This document shows, piece by piece, positions 35,412 to 44,390 of a stretch of DNA of 64,000 nt. The notes under the pieces were generated by a model, which was given only the letters and a program-made list of their open reading frames with translations, searched no databases and had not been told where the DNA came from. Source of the DNA: an uncultured Actinomycetes bacterium. Its GTDB lineage: Bacteria; Actinomycetota; Acidimicrobiia; Acidimicrobiales; RAAP-2. Location: positions 62,001 to 126,000 of the forward strand of contig CAIOSJ010000023.1 of NCBI GenBank assembly GCA_903860915.1, read 5' to 3'. The position numbers were made by a program, and so were the translations under genes. The stretch's first letter is position 1. Each line of letters begins with the position of its first letter.

Positions 35412-36472
35412 CGCACTCCTCCGAGGCCAAGATCAATCATCTCTTGACGGCCCGCGTCGATGAGCGGATGCTGATCGGCGTAGACGTGATCAAAAATACT
35501 TAAAGGGTCGGGTCCGTCCATGGCCAGAACTGCTTCACGCAGTTCCATGGCGAGGACGTCGGCTTCCTCGTTAATAGCAGTCAGGGCCGCCGCGGTGATG
35601 TGCTGCGTACGGACGAGGTAGGCCTTCACGCGTTCAATGGGGTCACGGTGCTTCCAGGCCTCCACGTCAGCGTCGAAGCGATAGCGCGTGGGGTCGTCAG
35701 AGGTGGTGTGCGCCCCCATGCGGTAGGTGTAGGCCTCGATCAAGGTGGGGCCCCCACCTTCTCGAGCCAGCTGTAGGGCGGCCGAAGCAACTTCGTAGAC
35801 CGCGAGCACGTCATTGCCATCCACCCGGATACCGGGAAAACCAAAACCCTCGGCCCGTCGATAGAGCGGGATGCGACTCTGGCGCACCGTGGGCTCGGAA
35901 ATGGCCCACTGGTTGTTTTGTACGAAGAACACCACGGGCGCGTTAAAGGCCGCGGCCCAGACGAAGGCCTCATTAACGTCTCCCTGACTCGTCGCACCGT
36001 CGCCGAAGAACACCATCGTCGCCTCGTCGGCCCCGTCGCGCTGCACACCCATGGCGTAACCCACCGCGTTCAGAGCCTGGTTACCAATAACGATGGTTGG
36101 CACCGAGTGCCGATACTTCTGGGGATCCCATCCGCCGTGACTGACTTGGCGAAAGAGTCGAAGAATTTCGGCGGGACTAATCCCTCGGCACCAGGCCACG
36201 CCGTGTTCTCGGTAGGAGGGGAAGGAAAAGTCCCTCGTTCGCAGCGCTCGGCCGGCTCCAATTTGGGCGGCCTCTTGACCCTGGAGCGGCGCCCACAACG
36301 CGAGTTGACCTTGTCGCTGTAGCGACGTGGACTCGTTGCAGAGTCGTCGCACAATCACCATGTCGCGATAGAGCGCGATGATCTCATCTGTATTTAAGGT
36401 TGTGGGGTACTGCGCGTGGGTGACGCGCTCACCTTCGGGCGACAGCAACTGCACTAACTGCTCTTCTAGCAT
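35408..36472 (-). CDS. bkdA: 2-oxoacid dehydrogenase E1 alpha subunit
   Basis: The 354-residue protein carries the thiamine diphosphate motif GDGATSQGDVNEAFVWAAAFNAPVVFFVQNNQWA (near residues 158-191), with the conserved GDG...NN pattern. RIDGND-like IRVDGNDVLAVYE and the phosphorylation-loop region YRMGAHTTSDDPTRYR also match branched-chain enzymes. The start follows AAAGGGGAGT. It is the first gene of a five-gene unit (E1 alpha, E1 beta, E2, 2OG oxygenase, Fae). The products, branched acyl-CoAs from Val, Leu and Ile, would suit both fatty-acid priming and amino acid catabolism. Confidence 0.93.
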   Translation of the reverse strand: MLEEQLVQLLSPEGERVTHAQYPTTLNTDEIIALYRDMVIVRRLCNESTSLQRQGQLALWAPLQGQEAAQIGAGRALRTRDFSFPSYREHGVAWCRGISPAEILRLFRQVSHGGWDPQKYRHSVPTIVIGNQALNAVGYAMGVQRDGADEATMVFFGDGATSQGDVNEAFVWAAAFNAPVVFFVQNNQWAISEPTVRQSRIPLYRRAEGFGFPGIRVDGNDVLAVYEVASAALQLAREGGGPTLIEAYTYRMGAHTTSDDPTRYRFDADVEAWKHRDPIERVKAYLVRTQHITAAALTAINEEADVLAMELREAVLAMDGPDPLSIFDHVYADQHPLIDAGRQEMIDLGLGGVR

Positions 36473-36518
36473 CGACTCCCCTTTGAGTTCGATTACCTCT
36501 CCTCACCGTACATCGTTC

Positions 36519-36524
36519 TAGGCT
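36519..36524 (+). promoter_or_regulatory. -10 element (TAGGCT) of the MFS gene
   Basis: TAGGCT matches TANNNT and ends 6 nt before the GTG at 36531. There is no ribosome-binding site in between, so a leaderless transcript is likely. Confidence 0.4.
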
Positions 36525-36530
36525 TGGCGG

Positions 36531-37760
36531 GTGGCTCGACTATTCGTAGACCTCAGCCCCCTGCGTGAGAGCCGCGATTTCCGCTTCCTCTTCGGCGGAC
36601 AATTGGTGTCGATGATGGGCAATCAGCTCACCGTGGTCGCGATTCCCTACCAGGTGTATACCCAAACCCACTCCAGCCTCACCGTGGGCCTGGTCAGTCT
36701 GATTCAATTGCCCTTACTCATTTCTGGATCCCTGTGGGGCGGAGCAGTGGGCGACCGGGTAGATCGGCGCAAGGTTATGGTCGCCTGCGCCATCGTGCTC
36801 AGCCTGCTCAGCGCCGGACTGGCACTCAACGCCGCAACGAGCCGGCCGAATCTCGTACTCCTAATTGCCCTGGCCGCTCTCGCTGCGGGCTTCGCGGGTT
36901 TTTCCAACCCGGCCCGTAACGCCGCCATTCCTCGTCTCGTACCAGCCACCCAGTTGGTCGGGGCCTATTCCCTTAATCAAGTAGGCATTCAAATAGCCAC
37001 CGTGGTCGGACCCGCCCTCTCCGGTGTTCTGCTCGCCACCGTAGGGCTCTCGTGGTGTTACTGGATTGATGCGACGAGTTTCCTCGTCGTTATTGGCACC
37101 AGTCTCGCCCTATCGCCCATTGTGCCCCTCGCCTCAGCGGTACGAGTTTCAACCCTGCGGGCCGTGCGGGACGGCTTTTCCTACGTCCGCAGCCACGTAG
37201 CGGCCCAGTGTGTCTACCTGGTTGATCTCTCGGCCATGGTTTTTGGCATGCCGCGCGCCCTCTTTCCCGCCGTCGCGGCCACGATGTACCACGGCGGACC
37301 CGTCACCGTCGGGCTCCTCTTCGCCGCCCCGGGCGTCGGCGCACTGCTCGGGGCCGTAACCACCGGGTGGGTGGAACGGGTCTCGCGTCGCGGTCGAGCC
37401 GTCGTGCTCGCGGTGGTGCTCTGGGGGGTCGCCATCGCCTTGTTCGGACTGAGCCCGTGGACGTGGTTGGGGCTCGTGATGTTGGCGGTGGCCGGTTGGG
37501 CCGACGTCATCTCCGCGGTGCTCCGCAACACCATCTTGCAGAGTTCAATCAGTGATGAATTCCGCAGCCGCATTTCGTCCATTCAAATGGCCGTCGTGAC
37601 CGGTGGCCCTCGTCTCGGCGACCTCGAATCCGGCGCGGTGGCCAGTGCCACCTCTACCGAGATCTCCATTGTTTCGGGGGGCATTCTCTGTGTCCTCGGT
37701 GCCGTCGCCATTGTGCGCTGGCGGCCAGCCTTCTGGCGCGAGGCGCTAACGAGTTCGTAG
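36531..37760 (+). CDS. MFS exporter, EntS-like
   Basis: The 409-residue protein has about twelve membrane helices and the N-terminal DFRFLFGGQLVSMMGNQLTVVAIPYQVY found in the EntS/MFS_3 exporter group. The loop GDRVDRRKVM after helix 2 is the MFS signature. Members export siderophores, macrolides or other small hydrophobic compounds using the proton gradient. It starts at GTG 36531. The C-terminal end overlaps the convergent rlmN end by 15 nt. No biosynthetic cluster is near, so the cargo is unknown. Confidence 0.88.
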   Translation: MARLFVDLSPLRESRDFRFLFGGQLVSMMGNQLTVVAIPYQVYTQTHSSLTVGLVSLIQLPLLISGSLWGGAVGDRVDRRKVMVACAIVLSLLSAGLALNAATSRPNLVLLIALAALAAGFAGFSNPARNAAIPRLVPATQLVGAYSLNQVGIQIATVVGPALSGVLLATVGLSWCYWIDATSFLVVIGTSLALSPIVPLASAVRVSTLRAVRDGFSYVRSHVAAQCVYLVDLSAMVFGMPRALFPAVAATMYHGGPVTVGLLFAAPGVGALLGAVTTGWVERVSRRGRAVVLAVVLWGVAIALFGLSPWTWLGLVMLAVAGWADVISAVLRNTILQSSISDEFRSRISSIQMAVVTGGPRLGDLESGAVASATSTEISIVSGGILCVLGAVAIVRWRPAFWREALTSS

Positions 37761-38786
37761 CGCAATCGGCCGGCGACGTCCGTTCGTGACGCTGGCCAGC
37801 TGACCGCAGGCCGCATCAATAGAACGTCCGCGCGTCTGTCGAACCGTGACGTTGACGCCGAGGTCCTCTAAGAGTGAACGAAAGTCCCTCACCCGTTGCG
37901 CCGACGAGCCCATGACCAAGTAACCCGGCGTCGGGTTCAGGGGAATCAGATTCACGTGCGCGCGCAGCGACCTGGCGTAGTCCGCCAATTCGTGAGCCGC
38001 CGTGGTGGTGTCGTTCACGCCATCTATCAGGGCCCACTCAAAACTGAGGCGGCGTGACGTGGACGCCAGCCACAGCTCGCAGGCCTCGCGGAGGCGCTCC
38101 AGGGGGTAACGCTTGTTGAGGGGGACTAGCTCATTGCGCGTCTCGTTATTCGCCGCGTGGAGCGATACCGCCAGCGTCAGGGGGAGACCCTGAGCGGCCA
38201 GACGTTCTATTGCCGGGGCTACGCCGACCGTCGAGACCGTTAAGTGACGAGCCGACATGCCGCGGTACTCGTGGAGACGCCGCACGGCTTCCACGGTGAC
38301 GTTGAAATTAGCCAGGGGTTCGCCCATGCCCATGAAGACCACGTTCGAAAGTCGTCGGGGTGCGGCCGCGCGCGCAGCGAAGGCCACCTGTTCCACCACT
38401 TCACCGACGGTGAGGTGGCGCGTAAAGCCGGCTTGACCGGTGGCGCAAAAAGTGCAACCCATGGCGCAACCCGCCTGGGAGGAGACGCACACCGTGACCC
38501 GATCGTCGTAGGCCATGAGCACTGTTTCGATGGTGGAGCCGTCGGCCAAACGAAATACCCACTTGCGCGTCGCGCCGCGGTCGCTCTCCACGTCGTTCAC
38601 GACCTCGAGACCACTGGGCAGTTGGGCGGCCAGTTCCTGTCGTAGGGCCTTGGGAATAGTGGTTATTTCTCCGATGGCCTGATTGTCGGTCCAGAGTCCC
38701 CGCCACACCTGTTCGACGCGGTAGCTGGCTTCTTTCGCCAAGAGAACATTGAGTTCGTCGCGAGTGAGTTCGTAGGCCGAGGGCAT
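37746..38786 (-). CDS. rlmN: Dual-specificity RNA methyltransferase RlmN
   Basis: The 346-residue radical-SAM enzyme methylates C2 of A2503 in 23S rRNA and of A37 in some tRNAs. The iron-sulfur cysteines are Cys107, Cys111 and Cys114 in GCAMGCTFCATG, and FMGMGEPLANF, TVSTVGV and LAVSLHAANNETR are family hallmarks. The C-terminal region around 330-340 holds the methyl-carrying cysteine (DAACGQL). GGGAGG directly precedes the ATG, though the spacing is short; a TAGCGT hexamer 6 nt before the start could also give a leaderless message. Confidence 0.95.
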   Translation of the reverse strand: MPSAYELTRDELNVLLAKEASYRVEQVWRGLWTDNQAIGEITTIPKALRQELAAQLPSGLEVVNDVESDRGATRKWVFRLADGSTIETVLMAYDDRVTVCVSSQAGCAMGCTFCATGQAGFTRHLTVGEVVEQVAFAARAAAPRRLSNVVFMGMGEPLANFNVTVEAVRRLHEYRGMSARHLTVSTVGVAPAIERLAAQGLPLTLAVSLHAANNETRNELVPLNKRYPLERLREACELWLASTSRRLSFEWALIDGVNDTTTAAHELADYARSLRAHVNLIPLNPTPGYLVMGSSAQRVRDFRSLLEDLGVNVTVRQTRGRSIDAACGQLASVTNGRRRPIALRTR

Positions 38787-38845
38787 CCTCCCACGCTAGA
38801 GGACAGGGCTAGGCAAATCTCCTCTAGTTTGTACCTGACACTGTT

Positions 38846-38863
38846 CTGACCACCTCAGGTCAG
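38846..38863. promoter_or_regulatory. Candidate operator before the SDR gene
   Basis: CTGACC and GGTCAG form 6-bp arms around ACCTCA, and a further CTGAC lies just upstream. It sits between divergent rlmN and the SDR gene, 29 nt before the latter. The binding regulator is unknown. Confidence 0.35.
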
Positions 38864-38892
38864 GCAGAGACCTACACAAGGGGAAATCAATA

Positions 38893-39669
38893 ATGGAATT
38901 GAAGAACACTTCCGCACTCGTTACTGGTGGGGCTTCTGGACTCGGCGAAGCCACGTCGCGCGCCCTCGCCGCTCGCGGCGTCAAAGTGGTTGTCGCCGAC
39001 CTCAACGACGCCCGTGGTGAAGCCCTGGCCGCCGAAATTGGTGGAGCCTACATTCACTGTGACGTCACCAGCACGGAACAAGTCATCGCCGCCATCGAGG
39101 CCGCCAAGGCCCTCGCCCCACTATGGAGCGTCGTGAACTGCGCCGGCATTGGCTGGGCTACTCGCACCGTCGGCAAGGACGGCGAGTACGGCTCCGCCCA
39201 CGACCTCGACCTCTACCGCAAGGTGATCGAAATCAACCTGGTTGGCACCTTCAACGTCTGTCGTCTCGCAGCTACCGCCATGAGTCACAACACCCCCGAC
39301 GCCGACAACGCTCGCGGCGCCATCGTGAACACCGCTTCGGTTGCGGCCGAAGACGGTCAGATCGGACAGGTCGCCTACTCGTCATCGAAGGGTGGCGTGG
39401 TCGGGCTCACCCTGCCCCTCGCTCGTGACCTCTCGGTGATCGGTGTTCGCGTGAACACCATTCTTCCGGGTCTCATCGACACTCCGATTTACGGCACGGG
39501 CCCCGCGTCCGACGAATTCAAGGCCCGTCTCGGCGCTGGCGTCCTCTTCCCCAAGCGTCTTGGTGGTCAGGACGAGTTCGCCACCCTCGCGGTGGAACTC
39601 TTGGCGAACAGCTACATGAACGCCGAGTCGATTCGTCTCGACGCCGGCATCCGGATGCAGCCAAAATAA
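38893..39669 (+). CDS. SDR family 3-hydroxyacyl-CoA dehydrogenase-like
   Basis: The 258-residue short-chain dehydrogenase has the NAD-binding motif TGGASGLGEATSRALAARG (residues 12-30), an Asp in the following VVADLND favouring NAD over NADP, and the catalytic Ser/Tyr/Lys in NTASVAAEDGQIGQVAYSSSKGG. The closest known group is 3-hydroxyacyl-CoA dehydrogenase type II (HSD17B10-like), which oxidises short or branched 3-hydroxyacyl-CoA. That would fit branched-chain catabolism by the nearby bkd genes. A purine-rich AAGGGGAAAT precedes the ATG. A clear terminator follows. Confidence 0.88.
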   Translation: MELKNTSALVTGGASGLGEATSRALAARGVKVVVADLNDARGEALAAEIGGAYIHCDVTSTEQVIAAIEAAKALAPLWSVVNCAGIGWATRTVGKDGEYGSAHDLDLYRKVIEINLVGTFNVCRLAATAMSHNTPDADNARGAIVNTASVAAEDGQIGQVAYSSSKGGVVGLTLPLARDLSVIGVRVNTILPGLIDTPIYGTGPASDEFKARLGAGVLFPKRLGGQDEFATLAVELLANSYMNAESIRLDAGIRMQPK

Positions 39670-39680
39670 CCAGCCTCATC

Positions 39681-39719
39681 GCAAAAGAGCCCGTCACCAG
39701 AGGTCACGGGCTCTTTTGC
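39681..39719 (+). terminator. Strong intrinsic terminator, bidirectional
   Basis: GCAAAAGAGCCCGT (39681-39694) pairs perfectly with ACGGGCTCTTTTGC (39706-39719). The A- and T-runs inside the stem let it act in both directions, between the SDR gene and the end of convergent dnaB. Confidence 0.85.
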
Positions 39720-39747
39720 TGTTACGACGATGTGGACCCAGCGGTGC

Positions 39748-41136
39748 TTAACGCGTAGGAGCAAAGTCCTCACCCATATTTTCAAAACGCGCGTACTGCT
39801 GCACGAAGGTGACGTTGGCTCGTCCGATGGGTCCGTTGCGGTGCTTGGACAAAATCACTTCGACGATGCCCTGTCGGTCGAGGGGAACCTCGTTGCTGTG
39901 CATTTCGGGACGGTGTAACAAGATGACGATGTCGGCGTCTTGCTCCAGCGACCCAGATTCACGCAAGTCGCTCATCTGCGGGGTCTTATCACTACGTGAC
40001 TCCATCGCTCGCGATAACTGTGAGAGCGCGATAACCGGACAACCGAGTTCGCGAGCCAGGATTTTCAGTCCTCGACTCATCTCGGAGACTTCCACCTGGC
40101 GATTTTCTGACCGGCCGCGCGTACTCATCAGCTGGACGTAGTCAATAATGACTACGCCCAAATCGCCCTGTTGTTGCTTCAGTCGTCGAGCGCGCCCGCG
40201 CACTTCCATCACCGTCAAATTCGGGTTGTCGTCGATGAAAATGGGCGCGTGCTGCAGAGTGCCCAGGGCCTCTTCGGTTCGCTTCCACTCCATCTCGTTG
40301 AGCTCACCCGTCTTCAGACGGCTGGAGTCAATGCGGGCGGTGGTGGCGAGAATGCGTTCGGCCAATTCATTTTTACCCATTTCCAACGAAAAGAAGAGGG
40401 CGGGGCGCTGCATGACCGCGCCCACGTGCATCAAAATTCCCAGGGCGAAAGCGGTCTTACCCACCGATGGTCGAGCACCAATAATGGTCAAACTGGTGGG
40501 CTGAATTCCGCGCAGGAGGGCGTCCAACGAGCGATAGCCCGTCTCGATTCCCGTAATGGCTCCGGCGTTCTGGGCTCGCTCTTCCAGCGTGTTCATCTCA
40601 TCAATGAGCAGCGGCACCAATTCAGAAATGGTGTCGCGCGCGTCGCGGTCACTAATTTCCAGAATCGCCGACTCCGCCCGATCCATGAGGGCGTCCACGT
40701 CATTGGCTGGTTGGAAGGCTTCGTCACTGATGCGCGAGGTCACTTCGATTAGGCGGCGCTGACGAGCTCGGTCGCGCACGATGCCCGCGTAGTCCGCCGC
40801 GTTAGCCGCCGACGGCGTATTGAGTTGAATCTTCGCCAGGAGCGTCGCGTCCAGGGTGTGAATCCCTCGCGACTCCAGCATGGACTTCACCGTGACGAAA
40901 TCGACCTCGCTCCCCTTATTGGTGAGTTCGACAATGGCCGCAAAAATCTGGGCGTGCAGGGGGCGGTAAAAGTCCTCCGCGGCGCAACGTTCAGCCCCGA
41001 TCAAGATCGCTTCTCGCGAGAGCAACATGGCCCCGAGGAGCGACTCCTCGGCGTCGATGTCATTCGGTGGAATTCGCGTCGTGGGTCGGGGTGAGGGGAT
41101 GTCCTCGGGGATGTATTCGTCGTCGTACTGGACCAT
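39748..41136 (-). CDS. dnaB: Replicative DNA helicase
   Basis: The 462-residue hexameric helicase unwinds DNA ahead of the replisome. The N-terminal primase-interacting domain (about 20-120) is followed by the RecA-like core with Walker A GARPSVGKTAFAL, Walker B VVIIDYVQLM and the DnaB-specific SQLSRAMESRSDKTPQMSDLRESGSLEQDAD. The length is standard and no intein interrupts it, unlike in several mycobacteria. It follows rpsF-ssb-rpsR-rplI in the order common to actinobacteria, with a 151-nt gap and a hairpin before it. Confidence 0.97.
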   Translation of the reverse strand: MVQYDDEYIPEDIPSPRPTTRIPPNDIDAEESLLGAMLLSREAILIGAERCAAEDFYRPLHAQIFAAIVELTNKGSEVDFVTVKSMLESRGIHTLDATLLAKIQLNTPSAANAADYAGIVRDRARQRRLIEVTSRISDEAFQPANDVDALMDRAESAILEISDRDARDTISELVPLLIDEMNTLEERAQNAGAITGIETGYRSLDALLRGIQPTSLTIIGARPSVGKTAFALGILMHVGAVMQRPALFFSLEMGKNELAERILATTARIDSSRLKTGELNEMEWKRTEEALGTLQHAPIFIDDNPNLTVMEVRGRARRLKQQQGDLGVVIIDYVQLMSTRGRSENRQVEVSEMSRGLKILARELGCPVIALSQLSRAMESRSDKTPQMSDLRESGSLEQDADIVILLHRPEMHSNEVPLDRQGIVEVILSKHRNGPIGRANVTFVQQYARFENMGEDFAPTR

Positions 41137-41242
41137 AGGTCTTCACTCTTCTCGAAAGGGACTGTGCATCGCAAGGGGAACAAGATGGGGAAAATCCTGT
41201 GCATTACCTAGCCTCATACTGGCAGGCTGCTGCTACACAGCG

Positions 41243-41268
41243 AGAGGCGGGGCCGTAGCTCCGCCTCT
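41243..41268 (-). terminator. Hairpin terminator after rplI
   Basis: AGAGGCGG pairs with CCGCCTCT, extended inward by a G-T pair and two G-C pairs, giving an 11-bp stem with loop CGTA. There is no T-run after it on the minus strand, so termination may be partial, letting some transcripts continue into dnaB. Confidence 0.6.
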
Positions 41269-41287
41269 TAGCAATGAAAACGTGTAC

Positions 41288-41737
41288 TTAGGCTTTCGCG
41301 GTGACTTCCACAGTGACGACGGCGGTCACACCTTCGAAGAGCGAAATCTCCACCTGGGAGGTGCCGATCATCTTGATGTGTTCGGCCATGGTCACCTGGT
41401 GTCGGTCGAGCGAAACGTTGGTCGCGGTGCGAATGGCGTTCACAATGTCGGCCTCGGTGACCGATCCAAAGAGACGACCGTTGCCACCCGCGCGAGCGGC
41501 GATACTCAAAGTTGCTTTCGCAATCTCGTCACGCTGCACTTCGGCGGCCTGACGCGTTGCGGCATCGCGTAAATCCCGACCCTTGCGCATCGAAGCTGAC
41601 TGGTCGGCCATGGAGTCCGTCGCGGCCAGGGCCACACCGTTCGGCAGGAGGTAGTTACGAAAGAACCCACTCTTGACTTCAGCGATATCGCCACGACGAC
41701 CAACGCCCTTAACGTCCTTACGGAGAAGAATCTTCAT
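41288..41737 (-). CDS. rplI: 50S ribosomal protein L9
   Basis: The 149-residue protein has the two-domain L9 structure: an N-terminal rRNA-binding part ([37 protein letters not shown]), a long connecting helix, and a C-terminal domain with GRLFGSVTEADIVNAI. It binds the base of the L1 region of 23S rRNA. The start abuts the rpsR stop, sharing one base, so the two are translated together. Confidence 0.97.
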   Translation of the reverse strand: MKILLRKDVKGVGRRGDIAEVKSGFFRNYLLPNGVALAATDSMADQSASMRKGRDLRDAATRQAAEVQRDEIAKATLSIAARAGGNGRLFGSVTEADIVNAIRTATNVSLDRHQVTMAEHIKMIGTSQVEISLFEGVTAVVTVEVTAKA

Positions 41738-42177
41738 TATTCCGCCTCTTCGCTTTCAATCACGACCTGCTCGAGAATCTCGTAATCCGAGACCACATCG
41801 GGCGCGTCAGTAACGTCGGCCAAGGTGGCTTCCTCGTCACGGTCCTGACGGGGACCGCGGGGACCGCGGTCGTCGCGACCACCACGGCCACCACGCTTCT
41901 CGGTCACGGTGCGTTGCGTGTAGGGCAGCAAGGCCAATTCACGAGCGGTCTTGATGGCGTCGGTGATGTCCCGCTGGTGCTGCTGGCAGTTACCCGAGAC
42001 GCGACGGCCACGTATCTTTCCACGGTCCGAAATGTACTTGCGCAAGGACGCGAGGTCCTTGTAGTCCACGTGGACGACGTGCTGGGCACAGAACACGCAG
42101 GGCTTGCGCTTCTTGTCGCGACGACTATCAATCTTGGGTGCCCGCTTGGGCGGGGTTGGCATATTCCTACGTGGCAT
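41737..42177 (-). CDS. rpsR: 30S ribosomal protein S18 with long C-terminal extension
   Basis: The product has 146 residues, while S18 usually has 75-90. The core (about residues 20-88) is normal: [66 protein letters not shown], including a CxxC pair and two other cysteine/histidine positions that suggest the zinc-binding form. After this comes a tail of some 55 residues: first a Gly/Arg/Asp-rich stretch ([21 protein letters not shown]), then an acidic end. The frame is closed on both sides by overlaps with ssb and rplI, so the length is real and not due to a wrong start. The tail's function is unknown. Confidence 0.95.
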   Translation of the reverse strand: MPRRNMPTPPKRAPKIDSRRDKKRKPCVFCAQHVVHVDYKDLASLRKYISDRGKIRGRRVSGNCQQHQRDITDAIKTARELALLPYTQRTVTEKRGGRGGRDDRGPRGPRQDRDEEATLADVTDAPDVVSDYEILEQVVIESEEAE

Positions 42178-42635
42178 TAGAAGGGCTCCTCATCAAAGGC
42201 ATAACTGGATGGTTGGTTGGCGACCGGTGCCGCAGCACGGCCGGAATTGTTAGATGGATAACTGGCACCCTCGGCCTTCGGGTTCTTGGTGACAGTGGTC
42301 GTTGCGTAACGCAACGACGGGGCTACTTCGTCGGCGTTAATTTCGACGATGGAACGCTTGTCGCCCTCGGGAGTCTCCCACGAGCGCTGCTCGAGGCGAC
42401 CGGTGACGATGACGCGGGTTCCCTTGGTAATGGAGTTGGCGATGTTTTCCGCAAGTTGCGCGTAGGCCGAGACCTCAAAGTAGGAGACTCGCTCTTCCCA
42501 CTCCTGGGTTGCGCGGTTCTGCCAACGGCGGTTGACCGCCAAGGAGAGGCGCACGCTCGCCTGACCCGAGTTCAAAAACTTCAACTCCGGCTCGCGGGTG
42601 ACGTTGCCAATAACGGTAATGGTGTTGTCTGCCAT
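42177..42635 (-). CDS. ssb: Single-stranded DNA-binding protein
   Basis: The 152-residue SSB has an N-terminal OB fold ([36 protein letters not shown]) of about 115 residues, a flexible linker, and the conserved acidic tip DEEPF that recruits replication and repair proteins. It lies between rpsF and rpsR as in most actinobacteria, overlapping the rpsR start by one base. AGGAGAAT precedes the ATG. Confidence 0.96.
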   Translation of the reverse strand: MADNTITVIGNVTREPELKFLNSGQASVRLSLAVNRRWQNRATQEWEERVSYFEVSAYAQLAENIANSITKGTRVIVTGRLEQRSWETPEGDKRSIVEINADEVAPSLRYATTTVTKNPKAEGASYPSNNSGRAAAPVANQPSSYAFDEEPF

Positions 42636-42667
42636 TTTATTCTCCTCGGGTTGGTAGCGCCGACAAC

Positions 42668-42988
42668 CTACGCCTTGGCTGCAACACGCTTGGGAGCGTG
42701 CTTAGCCGAGAGGCGTTGGATCTTGAAGCGCAGAACTTCGTCCGCGAGGCCGAGGATACGGTCAAGCTCGGCCACAGTGGCCGGCGTTCCGCCAAACTCG
42801 ACGACCACGTAGTAGCCCTCTTTGCGCTTCTTGATCTCGTAGGCCAAGGGTCGCTTGCCCCAACGGTCGATAGCTCCGGGGTTTCCACCGTGGGATCGAA
42901 TCGTGTCGAGTGCCTTATCAAGGCTGATCTGGATGGACTGTGCATCGACTGTGGCGTCGAAGACAATCATGGTTTCATAAGGCCTCAT
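42668..42988 (-). CDS. rpsF: 30S ribosomal protein S6
   Basis: The 106-residue protein starts with MRPYETMIVFDATVD and contains IDRWGKRPLAYEIKKRKEGYYVVVEF, both typical of S6. It binds S18 and the central domain of 16S rRNA. AAGGAAT lies before the ATG. It is the first gene of the rpsF-ssb-rpsR-rplI unit. Confidence 0.97.
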   Translation of the reverse strand: MRPYETMIVFDATVDAQSIQISLDKALDTIRSHGGNPGAIDRWGKRPLAYEIKKRKEGYYVVVEFGGTPATVAELDRILGLADEVLRFKIQRLSAKHAPKRVAAKA

Positions 42989-43105
42989 GGCCGTATTCCT
43001 TTCCCTATGGGCCGACTAAAAGTCGGGCTCTGCGGATCAGAGCAGGGTTATGTTGAGTTCCCACGGTTGTGGGAGAACAATCCTACTCCAGCGACGGCCC
43101 GTGGT

Positions 43106-43924
43106 CTAATCGAGGAGTTCGGTGGGATTCGCGTAGGTTTCGACCTCGCTAGGAAAGGCTCCGGAGCGCACGTCGGCCACGAAGTGACCCACGGCCTCAG
43201 TAATAAGCCCGCCCACGTCGGCGTACTGGCGAACGAACTTCGCCACCGGACGGCCCGACAGGCCCAGAAGATCGTGAAAGACCAGGACTTGGCCATCGGT
43301 ATCGGGCCCGGCGCCGATGCCAATAGTGGGAATTGCCAGAGCTTCGGTGACGCGGGTGCCCACGACCGAGGGCACCCCCTCAATCACAATGGCAAAAACG
43401 CCCGCTGCTTCGAGGGCCAGGGCGTCGAGTAGCAACTGCTCGGCCGCTTCACGGGTCTTACCCTGGACTTTAAAACCGCCCATAGCCAGCACGCTCTGTG
43501 GGGTCAGGCCAATGTGGCCCATTACTGGAATCTCGGCGTCGAGCAGGGCCGTGATCATGTCCACTCGATTACTTCCACCCTCGAGCTTCACGCACTGAGC
43601 ACCCGCTCGAATCAACGTGGCGGCGTTTTTGATGGTGTCCTCACGCGACACGTGATAACTCAGCCAGGGCAAGTCGGCCACGATCAGCGCCTTCGGGCGA
43701 GCTGCCGCCACCGCCGCCACGTGATGCGCGATGTCGGCAACCGTGACGTGCAAAGTATCGCTGTGACCGAGAACCACATTGCCCACCGAGTCACCCACCA
43801 ACAGCATGTCCACACCGCCGGCGTCAACGTAGCGAGCTCCCGGCTCGTCGTAGGCGGTCACCATGACCAAGGGCTCGGAGCCCGTTCGACGCTTGCGCCG
43901 GCGAATCTGCGGGACTGAGCTCAC
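43106..43924 (-). CDS. panB: 3-methyl-2-oxobutanoate hydroxymethyltransferase
   Basis: The 272-residue enzyme transfers a hydroxymethyl group from methylene-tetrahydrofolate to 2-oxoisovalerate, the first step of pantothenate synthesis. VMVTAYDEPGARYVDAGGVDMLLVGDSVGNVVLGH holds the magnesium ligands, and KLEGG and GHIGLTPQS are family motifs. Its start overlaps the DUF5318 gene by 4 nt. 2-Oxoisovalerate is also a substrate of the bkd complex, a metabolic link though not a genetic one. Confidence 0.96.
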   Translation of the reverse strand: MSSVPQIRRRKRRTGSEPLVMVTAYDEPGARYVDAGGVDMLLVGDSVGNVVLGHSDTLHVTVADIAHHVAAVAAARPKALIVADLPWLSYHVSREDTIKNAATLIRAGAQCVKLEGGSNRVDMITALLDAEIPVMGHIGLTPQSVLAMGGFKVQGKTREAAEQLLLDALALEAAGVFAIVIEGVPSVVGTRVTEALAIPTIGIGAGPDTDGQVLVFHDLLGLSGRPVAKFVRQYADVGGLITEAVGHFVADVRSGAFPSEVETYANPTELLD

Positions 43925-44334
43925 TGCGTTACCTGCCTTTGCACACGAGGCTTACGACCACCAGCCACCCACTTGCGGGCGAGGTGGTGGAAAGCACAGA
44001 CGATACACACCTCAACGGCGTAGCACTGAACCGGCGCTTCACGGCGCTCCAGTTTCAGTAGTTCGGCTCGGGTCGAGGGACACGTACCCCCGGGGGGCAA
44101 CTTCGCCCCGAAGACGTAGGTGACAATTTTTAGTTCCGCATCGTGACAGACCGGGCAGAGTTCGCCGGTCTTGCGGCCCAGATTCCGGGCCGCGCGGAGC
44201 AATTCGGGGTGGGCGTCACAGACTTCGTCCCGCGTCAGCGATCCACGTTCGAGGGCACTCACTAGGGCGTGACGGACTAAGCCAAATTCAACGACGGCTC
44301 CGTCGGCCGTGGTCGTGCGCATCTGACGTTCCAT
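43921..44334 (-). CDS. DUF5318 family protein
   Basis: The 137-residue protein matches the actinobacterial DUF5318 family; the mycobacterial relative has about the same length and lies in the same neighbourhood (near rpsF and the padR/ino1 genes). Two CxxC pairs (CPVC near residue 60 and CIVC near 112) could bind zinc. FGAKLPPGG and VEVCIVCAFHHL are typical segments. Function is unknown. It is divergent from padR across an 88-nt region containing the padR promoter, and overlaps panB. Confidence 0.85.
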   Translation of the reverse strand: MERQMRTTTADGAVVEFGLVRHALVSALERGSLTRDEVCDAHPELLRAARNLGRKTGELCPVCHDAELKIVTYVFGAKLPPGGTCPSTRAELLKLERREAPVQCYAVEVCIVCAFHHLARKWVAGGRKPRVQRQVTQ

Positions 44335-44390
44335 TGGCTTTGAGACTACCCGCGACGCAGCAAATCAAGGGTGGTGGCGTAGATGCACAT

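Noticed and set aside
39748..41136. Intein in dnaB
   Set aside because: The helicase core motifs follow each other at normal spacing, so no insertion is present.
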